Source of the DNA: Phymorhynchus buccinoides
Taxonomy: Eukaryota; Mollusca; Gastropoda; Neogastropoda; Raphitomidae
Reading direction: 5' to 3'
NCBI GenBank assembly: GCA_017654935.2
Contig: CM065683.1
Coordinates: 2,437,173 to 2,501,172, forward strand
DNA: 64,000 nt
How positions within the stretch are numbered: the stretch's first letter is position 1; each line of letters begins with the position of its first letter. Under the pieces are notes generated by a model that was not told the DNA's origin, did no database searches, and was given only the letters and a program-made list of their open reading frames with translations. The translations under genes and the position numbers were made by a program. Shown piece by piece: positions 54,897 to 64,000 of the stretch.

Positions 54897-57385
54897 TTTC
54901 TCTGCTCAGCACGGTTAAAAACGACTTTACATTTTCTGCAGAACATGCTTTCCATTGTGTACATTGTGAGCAGTCACGTGACCGATTTGAAGCCTCGTGA
55001 GACCGATAACCAAGATGGCTGCTAACGTTGCTTTTTCAGATAATTAGCCCTGACTACTCTTCCTTCAATTGTGAAAATGATCCAGATGACTTTCATCAAT
55101 TGAATTTGCGCAAGTGCTTCTGGTATCAATGTCACCCTAGAGACGTTGGTTTTGTATAACAAGACATATTTACAGTTTGTTTCATTCAAAATGCGAATTT
55201 TGGTATGTAACTTTTAAAATTATTTTTTAAATAACTGGCTGTCTAAATGATAACCATAGAACGCTTATCCCAGAGAGATAATCCTAGTGTATGAAATCAG
55301 CCCAAAAGACACTCAGAATTGCTCCCCTTGAATTGTTTTGTCAGCCATATTGAACGCACATTTAAAAACAAAGGTAGAAACCAGAAGCAATGTGGTTATT
55401 GAGCAGTAAAATACAGACAGGTGCAATCAAAGAGTTTGTTAAATACATTTGGACATTCTTTTTTTCTAACGCATATAATTATTATCAACAGTCTGAAGGC
55501 AGATGAAAATATGGACGTGATGCAATGTACTGTGTGAGCCGAAATTAGGGAGAAGGTAACCTTGAATGACTGGGTCAGTTGGTTTGTTGTGGACTCATTA
55601 AAGTCTTATTGGTATAAATTAAACACTCTCTGCTGTTTAAATATACCGCTCAGAGAGTGATTTCATTGCAACAAATATGTATAATTTGAGAAATTGACAT
55701 CACCACCGCTAGGTAATGAGCTTAAATGTATTAAGCATGTTTTCAATGTGTCGCCCATAAAAATGCAGCCCAGAAGAACGGTGACATTTCTTATTAGACT
55801 AAATCAAAATATATTAAAATCTCGGCAAAACATAAATGAAAACATGTATCCACAGCCCAACATTTGGCCAAATTTGTATTACAATGTACGGTATTGGCAA
55901 GGGAAATCACTCCTGTCTTCACATTAGATGACAGTTTGATAAAATAACCAGAACCAGATAACAATATGTATGAATTCTCAAATGTCTCTTCTTTACATCA
56001 AACCACACTTGCAACGTAAACATCTGGATTTGACTGTATAACAACAGCCGCGAACACAAAACTTGACACAAAAATACTGGTTTGAAGGCCAAAACGTAAT
56101 GCTTTCTGATTGGTCCAGCTATTCACTAGATCAAATTTTGATGAAGAATGTGCGGGCTCTTCTACCTAATTACATAATGCAGACTGGAGTAAACAATACT
56201 GAAAAACTACAGAGAGATGCAATCACATTCAGGAGACCCAAAATCACGAATTGCTACAAAGATTTTGGGGAAGCCCACTTGAATGCCTTGAAGCCCGTAT
56301 GTAGGCTAATTGTGAGATCACAATGTATTGAAATTATAGTCAAAATAAAGAAGAGGGATTACTCTTGACTTTCCATGTTGCAAAAACATTTTTCAAAGCA
56401 TTCTTAACACCAAAATACGAAAAAAGAAAATGATCATTTTCAGTTAAATAAACTGTATATGAGTTTATTATTTATTATTTGTATTTTTTTAAGATGCCGG
56501 ACCAATCATTTGCAAAATGGTTCACTGTTTCCTAATTATAAACCTAAGATTTCCGGTGTCAATTTATCCAGATGACAAGCTATGCAAACATACATCCGGT
56601 GAGTTTGACTTCATTAAAAGAAAAAATTATGCAAAAGCATAGATAGAGGCAATCTACTATAGACTGTAGCTTAACAATGTTGTAGGGTTGCTCTTCACAA
56701 TCTGTGGTTTTCAATACCATGAGCATTGACTACTCTTGTTCAGATAAGCTGCGATGTGCTAAAGAGCCCTGATATGTTTGACAGGTAAATGTTAATCAGC
56801 TTCACGTGGAGTTCATCAGGGTCTTGCTGGCGGTTCATGTCTTTCACAGTAAGGATAGATGCCTGGGGAACTTTTTTTTAGAGAGAGAATATTGTTTCTG
56901 TTGTTTTTATTAATGATGCCGTGGCGTAAATATTTGCATCTCAGTAATATGTTAAATGTCGAGGTCCCTTATTCAGACTTATTTAAACTCATCAGCATAA
57001 CAGTCTATTGCTCACTTCTTTCGTTTTAAAAATAAGGTTGTTGCTGACAACTTTGGTGTGCAGATTTGATTCTATCCTGAAATCGCTTTTAAAAAATCAA
57101 ACTCAATAATTTCAGTATATGATCCACATTTAACCCCACACAGTTGAATGGCCCCATTGATATTCCACCACATGGGCGGATCAGTTGAACATGGAAGGGG
57201 GAGGTTCAAATACTCGCATGGACGGTCTTAGGGGCAAAAAGCCCCCCAAAAGATGACAATAATTTGATTTTCAAAGATGCAACCAAGGCCTCTTATAACA
57301 ATAAATAAGATAATACACTACTCGCATTTCTCTTCACTTTTCGTTTCATTTGGGCGTACTTGGAAGACTTGCAATAGGATTAAAA
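54897..57385. other. Non-coding DNA, no gene recognised
   Basis: About 2.5 kb of AT-rich sequence. GTCACGTGACC (E-box) and AACCAAGATGGCTGC (YY1-like) lie at 54974-55022 and could mark a promoter, but no convincing exon follows. A 101-codon + frame at 56063-56368 has no recognised domain. Confidence 0.4.
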
Positions 57386-57525
57386 AAAATTAATTCCCAC
57401 TTCAAAAAAGCACATCGAGTGTCAACTCTGTTCCATCTGTAGCCAGACTTCAGGTTTATTAGCATCAAGTGGCTAAAGAAGATATTGCCTTTATGAGCAC
57501 AATTACCAGTGGTGACCCTTGTCCT
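57386..57525. repeat. Dispersed repeat, copy 2 of 2
   Basis: Same orientation as 33501-33638 and about 93% identical across 140 bp; sequence diverges right after GGTGACCCTTGTCC. Confidence 0.9.
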
Positions 57526-58714
57526 CAGTATGGAGGACACAACACACAACAGACAAAGAAAACCCATCAGCAGCCAGGAGCAAAGAATGGTGCCTATGTA
57601 CGGTATCTCCCTGGACGTGTCTCCAGACTCTGTTATCCATGGCTGAGTAGACGTGCAATGAGTTCACCAGTGACAACAGCTGTACTGGATAGTTGTGTAA
57701 ATTACAAGTAAGGGGAGGGAGCACAAGGACTTTATTCCTGGCTATGAGGGTGATCATGCTGGTTAGCTACTTGGTAGCAGTCGCAGGCTAGCTAAATTGT
57801 GATGGGAGGTGGGGGTGAGTAATCGCTTAGAGCAGAGTCTGGACACTACAATAGCACTGAAGTACAAAAGCTCCTTTCAGAATAAGACTGGATCATCAAG
57901 ACTCTTATTAGTTTCATCGTTGGGAAGCTGCTGAGGCTGCTATTATTATCACGTTAATGCATCCACATAACAAAACCCCATGCCAACTAAGCACTGGTAT
58001 CAGGCCTACAGATACAATATATCATCGCTTCATCATAGCAGTGTTCATGATGGCCAGAACTTGGATAAGACACTTGTGAGAGTGGTCTTCAACCAAGTAT
58101 GACTAACTTTGAAACACGATGCTTCTAAGCTCATTGGCAATGATACTTTTTTGTGGGAGCAGACTCACTTTGAACAACATGTCATTCCTTTCAACTGTAG
58201 CTGGAAATGCGTGGGTCAGCACTTATTACACAACATTGACTACTGGGATAATTGTTGGCACGAGACGAGGCCCTGACAATCAGAAATCTGTAATGCAGCA
58301 ATGGGCGCATAACAGGGCAGCACCCATCTGCACATAATTCTGCAAATAAAAGGAGGCTTTGTGTACAAATATCTCATGACAGTTACCATCAGAGATTCTG
58401 AAATTGACCAAAATAATGATGAAGAGAGCATTTACCCCGTGATCCACTCGAGATGTCGGTACCGAGCGAGTGGCAATTTCTAATGTGAATTTTTGAAATG
58501 GTAAATGTCTCTAGATAATAAAAGGTCATGCAAGCAAGGTCATGCAAGCAAAATGTATTAAATTTCCCAGACATTTTGCGTCGTCTGCTTCGCCCGAGCT
58601 ATGTTGGAAATTACCGAATCTACCTCGGAAAACACGAAGAATGCCGAACCTGTGTTTCGTAACTTCCGCACATTTCTTTCCAGCCCTTTACTTTTCTCTG
58701 TATCCCCACGCCCC

Positions 58715-58722
<8 letters not shown>
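57526..58722. other. No gene recognised
   Basis: Small frames only, including an 84-codon minus-strand frame at 57503-57757 without a known domain. Confidence 0.4.
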
Positions 58723-58760
<38 letters not shown>

Positions 58761-58765
58761 CTGTC
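58709..58765. repeat. Poly-C plus (CT)n tract
   Basis: CCCCCCCCCCCCC then CT repeat to about 58756. Confidence 0.95.
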
Positions 58766-59365
58766 TCCCCTTCTCACTCTCGCACAACAACAGTGCTTAT
58801 AAAGTTTGTCACTAAGTCACGCAACATTTTCTCAAATCAATACATTGCTTCCAGTATTGCATCTTTATTCTTTAGTATGTGGTAAGGGGAACTGTCTTAC
58901 ATTCACAGACAGCATACTATTAAGTACTATGAATGTAACATTGAATAAATTGTCTTTGCATTTCAAAACAATTATTGTAACTACTAATCATTAGTTAAAA
59001 AAACCACCAACAACTTCTGACTGATTATTTTAATTGACAGCAATATAAAAAGTATTTTCAGTACACATTATCGATTGAAATGTTAAAACAAAATTGGCCC
59101 TCAAAGACAAAGACAACTTGTTATTTTATTTTGTAAGTTGATATTTTTTCTCAGACATTGAGATAATAATACCTTGTTATGTACAGCGTTGTATGCCTTT
59201 CTCTCTGCGCATATAAACTATAATAGACTGGACTGGAACCAATTTATTGTCATACTAACTATAAAAGTTGTACTGACTTTGAAAATAAAGGTATAACAAA
59301 AAATGAAATTCAATAAATAACAAAGAAATTGAACAAGAATGAAATTGCAAACAAAAAATCTCTAT

Positions 59366-59369
<4 letters not shown>
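58766..59369. other. AT-rich non-coding DNA
   Basis: No gene or repeat recognised. Confidence 0.5.

Positions 59370-59427
<58 letters not shown>
59370..59427. repeat. (CT)n microsatellite
   Basis: Pure CT of about 29 units. Confidence 0.97.
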
Positions 59428-59428
<1 letters not shown>

Positions 59429-59581
59429 ACTCACTGTCTTTCACGCACCCCCTATATCTTAATCCATAGCACATTTACTCCATTACTGTAGTTCTCAATC
59501 ACACATACACACACAATAACCCTCTCACTGACAATTTATCGCAATCATTTTGTACAATCCCTTATTCTACCGCCAACTCAC

Positions 59582-59583
<2 letters not shown>

Positions 59584-59647
<64 letters not shown>

Positions 59648-59660
59648 GCACGCACGCACT
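59584..59660. repeat. (CA)n microsatellite with CACG end
   Basis: CA run followed by CGCACGCACGCACGCAC. Confidence 0.97.
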
Positions 59661-59699
59661 CTACGTACACATCTACTGTACATTAGGGTACTAGCAATC

Positions 59700-59930
59700 T
59701 ATATTCTAAGTTTGAAGCACATCAGTCACACAGTTAGTCTAAAACAATTGATTAATCACCCATACTCACAAAAACCAGATATTTTACTCTACTACTGATG
59801 TAAATAACGGTCAAACAGACACAATAAGCTACTCGATCCAAACTGTTGTAATGACTTTTTTAGAACTAGGGATATGTACCATTTAAGAAATCCGCATTAG
59901 AAAATGCCACTCGTTTGATACCACATTTCT
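59700..59930. repeat. Dispersed AT-rich repeat, copy 1
   Basis: Matches 61055-61275 in order: AAGTTTGAAGCA, AAATAACGGTC, CAATAAGCTACTCGATCC/TAATAAGCTACTTGACCC, ATGACTTTTT and AATGCCACTCGTTTG. The two copies bracket the telomere-repeat palindrome. Confidence 0.7.
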
Positions 59931-60044
59931 TTAAACTGTGGTCAATTAACAATAAAGAAGGAAAATGTTACCGTTATCTGGCCGTTATCAACCATCACTT
60001 AAACCAATTCCGTAGCTACATTGGGTAAAGGTAAAGATGTGCCA

Positions 60045-60432
60045 CCCCCCCTACATTTCTCGGTTAATTGTATTTTTCCGTGATTGCCTTTCTTACCATA
60101 CATAAAGCTGTATTTTAGGAACAATTTTAGCTAATAACCTTTTTGGAATACTAACCCTAACCCTAGCCCTAACCCTAGCCCTAGCCCTAACCCTAACCCT
60201 AACCCTACCCCCCACCCTAGAAGACGGAAAAACGCAACGAACCACAACTGTGACAAATCGCGGTGTACTGCAGTACATAGTGGGGGGTAGGGTTAGGTTT
60301 AGGGCTAGGGTTAGGGTTAGGGTTAGTATTCCAAAAAGGTAATTAGCTCAAAATGTTCCTAAAATACAGCTTTATGTATGGTAAGAAAGGCAAACACCGA
60401 AAAATACAATTAACCGAGAAATGCAGGGGGGG
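60045..60432. mobile_element. 388-bp palindrome carrying telomere-type repeats
   Basis: CCCCCCCTACATTTCTCGG at 60045 is answered by CCGAGAAATGCAGGGGGGG ending 60432. The arms (about 165 bp, roughly 93% identical) include ACCATACATAAAGCTGTATT and TTTTTGGAATACTAACCC. Each arm ends internally in telomere-type repeats: CCCTAA/CCCTAG at 60151-60207 on the left, TTAGGG/CTAGGG at 60288-60326 on the right. The 70-80-bp centre is unique. No coding capacity. Confidence 0.85.
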
Positions 60433-61323
60433 TATTCCATTGCATTGGATTTTGTGGTTGTTAAAAACCGTTATTTATACACATTCTTTGCAAATGGCAC
60501 TCTAACATTCAAAGAGGCCGAGATTCAGCACATATCCATCCAAACAGGTTAATGAATCGACCATGTACTTTCCGAGATATTACACCACAAAGATTTTCCG
60601 TGTTTGACGGTTAAATCCGTTACTCTTTAATTTAAGGCAAAATGGCATAACCGACATAATTTTTGATACGTAGGGAATGATTCTGCCAATTTTCATGTTG
60701 ATAGGTTAGATGGTCTGCAACTTACAGTCATTTAGGATTGTAGCATAATGGATAGAGGCATCCATAGTACTAATGTCACATATGATATAATATTTAAATA
60801 ATAAAAAAACAAAATGAACGGTGCAAAAGCGTCTGATTAATCATTTCACTTAAGGACATCGTGTAGATTATCTGAGTACAAATTCAGCCGTTTGATTTTA
60901 AATTTGGCTTGTTCAGTGTAAACAGCAACCATTGCGTTTATTTTTTTTGCTATTTTTTCTTATTTTCAAAAGGGAGATAATTATCGCCTTGTAATACATA
61001 GAGTTATGCACCTTTATTTTTCTATCTGCGTTTTCATACGTGTATTGGTAATCTGTATGCAAAGTTTGAAGCAAATTGATCAGCTAGGTACACTAGAACA
61101 ACTGATTTTTGTCATAAACCCGATTAATTTACTGTTTTGCACCACTATTTAAATAACGGTCGAAAACGTATAATAAGCTACTTGACCCAGATCGCTTACA
61201 TGACTTTTTGAAATCTAGGAACATGTGCCATTTCAAAAATCCATGTTAGAAATTGCCACTCGTTTGGTACCGGAAACGCCCCTTTTGGCCAAGTGGATCA
61301 TGAACTAATTGTGGACATTTAAA
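60433..61323. repeat. AT-rich DNA with dispersed repeat, copy 2 (61055-61275)
   Basis: The part at 61055-61275 is the second copy of the repeat at 59700-59930. The remainder is non-coding. Confidence 0.6.
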
Positions 61324-61644
61324 TTAACCCTTTGAGGACACATTCAAACAACATGTTTGCATAATAATATGTATCTGATCAGTTTCTAAGAACTTGGCCA
61401 TTGTATTTTGTGCTACAATCCCTGACAGGAAGAAGACCCGCTGATTCACTAATAATTGTCTTATTGAAGTTGCATGCTGCTTGACATTAGTCTGCAATCC
61501 AAATGAGACCACTAAAAGTACACCTTTCTCTAACAAGAGTGGAAAAGCAAGAAGTGCGCACCAACAAATCCTCTGATGCTTTCCCCACTCTTTCCCTTCT
61601 TCACTCACCCCTCCATGCAATGGCACGTCGGCCATTTTACCCAC
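61324..61644 (-). CDS. Small hypothetical ORF (106 aa), doubtful
   Basis: The minus-strand ATG at 61644 opens MGKMADVPLHGG and stays open for 106 codons (HQRICWCALLAFPLLLEKGV; LETDQIHIIMQTCC). The start lies in AAAATGGCCGACG, a YY1-like sequence often found at animal transcription starts. I recognise no domain and no neighbouring exon. The composition is not obviously protein-like, so chance is likely. Confidence 0.2.
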   Translation of the reverse strand: MGKMADVPLHGGVSEEGKEWGKHQRICWCALLAFPLLLEKGVLLVVSFGLQTNVKQHATSIRQLLVNQRVFFLSGIVAQNTMAKFLETDQIHIIMQTCCLNVSSKG

Positions 61645-62002
61645 CTATAAAATAATTAATCGACACTGATCGCTGTATTGTACTGCTTGGCGCATAGCAA
61701 CAAAGGCCAAGCGTTATGATGAAGGTTAGATATGTCATCGGTACTTAGGTTAGCATCGATATAACCATAGGCTAATGTACCAATTATGAGACCGTTACTG
61801 CAGAGATTTAAAATATATTAAAACGCAAAGTTGAAATATTCAATGCAAATTCAAGGTCAAGCATTTAAGATGAAAGGCTTAGGCATAAAATAGGCATCAG
61901 TAACTCAATATCCTCTATACACCTTAGCTTAGAAAAATAAAACCCACATAGCTTATTTTATGACAGCAGGGCAAAAGTTGAAAAAGTATAGTTGATACAA
62001 TA
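61645..62002. other. No gene seen
   Basis: AT-rich sequence only. Confidence 0.5.
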
Positions 62003-62485
62003 AAATCACATACTCAAAGTCAAAGGTCAAGGTCACTAAGACATACTGAGGGGCACATCAGTTTCATTAAAATAGTAGCACACAAATTCGAAGTGATCCT
62101 GTGACATGGTTCTTAAGATAATTGCCAGGCAAATGAAAGGACACAAAAGATTGTGATAGCCCTCTCCGCAGAGTGGCTGGGGGCTAATAAGTACTAAAAT
62201 AGGATATGATACACATAGTTTGAATCATTTCACCAAATTATACTATTTTTCTTACCAAAAAAAGCATTAGATACAAAATAATTACGTTAAGTGCATGTTT
62301 TTACAGTTCTCCAGAGTCCCATGGCGGCCATTTTTAATATTGCGTCATAACTCAAAATGCCCAATATTTACAACTTGGCCTCCAACGGATTTGGATTCAG
62401 CAGTGTCAGATCATGTTAGATCGACATAAAAACATAATATAAATATCACAAAACAAGGTCAAGCTTAATTTCGCCTGGACTATTA
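62003..62485. repeat. Interspersed repeat, copy B (uninterrupted)
   Basis: Sister of 29505-31955 without its two insertions. It contains TTCTTAAGATAATTGCCAGG, GCAGAGTGGCTGGGGGCTAA and CTTAATTTCGCCTGGACTAT. It serves as an empty-site reference for both insertions in copy A. Confidence 0.85.
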
Positions 62486-62593
62486 TGCCTAAGACGGCCT
62501 AAATCTGCCACAACACCTACCTAGGCACAAACACATACGCACAGGAACACATTTACATACATTTAACAAGTTTGCGCGCACTCGCACATCCAC

Positions 62594-62708
62594 GCACACA
62601 CACACACATACACATACACACAGACACACATACACACATAGACACACACACACACACACACACGCGCGCACGCACACACGCGCGCGCACGCACGCGCACG
62701 CACGCACA

Positions 62709-62771
<63 letters not shown>

Positions 62772-62772
62772 G
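62594..62772. repeat. (CA)n/(CG)n microsatellite
   Basis: CA with CACAT, GCGC and CACG interruptions, then pure CA from 62713 to 62770. Confidence 0.95.
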
Positions 62773-63037
62773 CAATATAATTACGTCAAATTGACCAGGC
62801 TGTGGCATAGCGGGCCTGTGGCTTAGCGGGCACCTCCTGTTACGAGAAATATAGAATGGGGGAACTTCGGGTCGGGGAAACTGCCAAACGGGGGAACCGC
62901 TACATCACTTAGTTATCGAGATCAATTCTTGAACGGCTGAAATAATCTCTTTCAATGATCATGTTTATTGCTAAAGAGAACATTGTCATGTTCGTGTCAA
63001 GTTTAGAGAAAGTGGGCTACTACGCTACGTATTAAAG
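62773..63037. other. Sequence preceding the Penelope-like fragment
   Basis: GTGGCATAGCGGGC and GTGGCTTAGCGGGC occur side by side near 62803-62831; otherwise nothing recognised. Confidence 0.5.
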
Positions 63038-64000
63038 TGAACCAACTTGTTCACCATGGATATTGTGTCATTATACACCAACATACCCCACAGGGATGGA
63101 CTGGCCGCAGTAAAATACTTCCTCTCTAACAGCGATCATGACGTCCATATACCCACTATCCTGAGACTAACAGAACTGGTCTTGACACTCAACTCCTTCT
63201 CCTTCGGTGGACAAACGTACAAACAGACAAGAGGGGTCGCCATGGGGACTAAAATGGGACCCAGCTACGCCTGTCAGTCTCTTCGTGGGGTATGTTGAGA
63301 ACCAGGCCCTCAGCCAGTATCCAGGCCCACGTCCCTCACTGTTCAAACGTTTCATCGATGACTGTCTGAGTGTTGCAACAGGTCCCAAAGAAAACCTCGT
63401 GAAATTCATCGACCATCTCTCCAATTTCCACCCCTCACTCCAGTTTACCCACACAATCTCCTCATCCTCCGTCTCCTTCCTCGACATCACGATCTCCATC
63501 CAGCCAGATTCCGTCTACCTAGCAACCTCTGTCTTCTACAAGGAAACGGATTCCCACTCCTATCTACTCTATTCTTCCAGTCACCCAACATCGACAAAAA
63601 ACAGCATACCCTACTCGCAATTCCTCCGCCTCAAGCGACTCTGCAGCAGTGACGATGAATTCGAAAGACGTGCTGAAGAAATGATCTCTTTCTTCACTTC
63701 CCGGCATTACCCACAAGACATTGTGCTGGCAGGACTTGAGCGCGCTCGCAAAGTCACACGAGAGGATGCCCTCAACTCGGAAACCGCCAAACAGCTAAGT
63801 GAAAGAACTGTTGCTGTGCTACCCTTCCATCCGCACAACCTGGCGGTCAGCAAAATTCTGCGCCACAACTTCAAAGTCCTGCAGAACGACCCTAAACTTC
63901 AGGAGACTTTCTTCCGTCCACCTCTCATCGCATTCCGCAGGGACACGAGTCTGGGGGACCTCCTGGTTCGCAGCTCCACCAACACAGCACCCCAACATTC
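63038..64000 (+). pseudogene. Penelope-like element reverse transcriptase (partial, frameshifted, cut by window end)
   Basis: From about 63038 the frame reads LFTMDIVSLYTNIPHRDGLA, a Penelope-like RT motif, then QTRGVAMGTKMGPSYA (RT motif B). Near 63267-63275 the frame is lost: four extra bases (CAGT) relative to the expected join put the rest, LFVGYVENQALSQYPGP, in another frame. That frame stays open to the window end and includes FKRFIDDCLSVATG (catalytic FIDD, 63351-63362), SVSFLDITIS, FLRLKRLCSSDDEFERRAEE and PPLIAFRRDTSLGDLLVRS, the RT thumb and connector of Penelope-like elements. The N-terminus is missing, as in a 5' truncation. The GIY-YIG endonuclease expected downstream lies beyond the window. 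A recent loss is suggested by the long open second frame. Confidence 0.85.

Noticed and set aside
55694..56368. Two frames of 77 and 101 codons.
   Set aside because: AT-rich, no motifs, no splice context.
60045..60432. Telomere-telomere fusion or true chromosome end.
   Set aside because: The repeat orientation is (CCCTAA)n then (TTAGGG)n, the reverse of an end-to-end fusion, and the unique flanks are also inverted, so it is an internal palindrome.

Overview
The window looks like repeat-rich, intergenic and intronic DNA from a mollusc, probably a gastropod; species cannot be told from the sequence. The pointers are a large receptor joining LDL-receptor class A modules, leucine-rich repeats and a seven-helix domain (the GRL101 architecture first described in the snail Lymnaea), long GA/CA/TG microsatellites, a tRNA-derived SINE, and a mix of non-LTR, Penelope-like, LTR, hAT and long-TIR elements. 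Eukaryotic splice sites, AATAAA signals and two assembly gaps of exactly 500 N also fit.

Layout. 0-3.9 kb holds a 42-bp tandem array, a broken L1-type ORF1, a reverse-strand SAM-like/gag-like fragment and the tail of a non-LTR retrotransposon. 3.9-11.1 kb is AT-rich non-coding DNA with a striking cluster of GA tracts. 11.6-21.8 kb carries a previously unrecognised five-exon gene on the + strand, inferred from splice sites whose phases all agree (408 codons plus stop). Its introns contain an 89-bp tandem repeat that duplicates a splice donor, a nested hAT element, 43-bp and 140-bp satellites, and 4 kb of TG-rich sequence. 22-28.5 kb is minisatellites and a reverse-strand reverse transcriptase fragment. 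29.5-32 kb is an interspersed repeat interrupted by a 1.7-kb long-TIR transposon carrying a CXC-type transposase tail; a second, uninterrupted copy lies at 62 kb. 33.2 kb holds a perfect 84-bp-arm foldback. 34.8-38.6 kb is the best gene of the window, the receptor, on the - strand. 39-43 kb has a SINE and unrecognised DNA. 43.4-44.5 kb is a 16-bp minisatellite. 47.2-48.4 kb has a long-TIR element beside an RNase H domain. 51.3-54.9 kb is a near-intact LTR element with 99% identical LTRs and almost no coding content. 60 kb holds a palindrome carrying telomere-type repeats. The last kilobase is a Penelope-like reverse transcriptase running off the end.

Only two genes look like host genes: the receptor (cell-surface, ligand unknown) and the five-exon gene (function unknown, basic and low-complexity C-terminus). 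Nothing suggests that they work together. The most unusual structure is in the five-exon gene: the 89-bp repeat builds three further 27-nt, phase-1/phase-1 candidate mini-exons that would each add the same nine residues. Splicing is predicted by eye only; transcript data would decide it.
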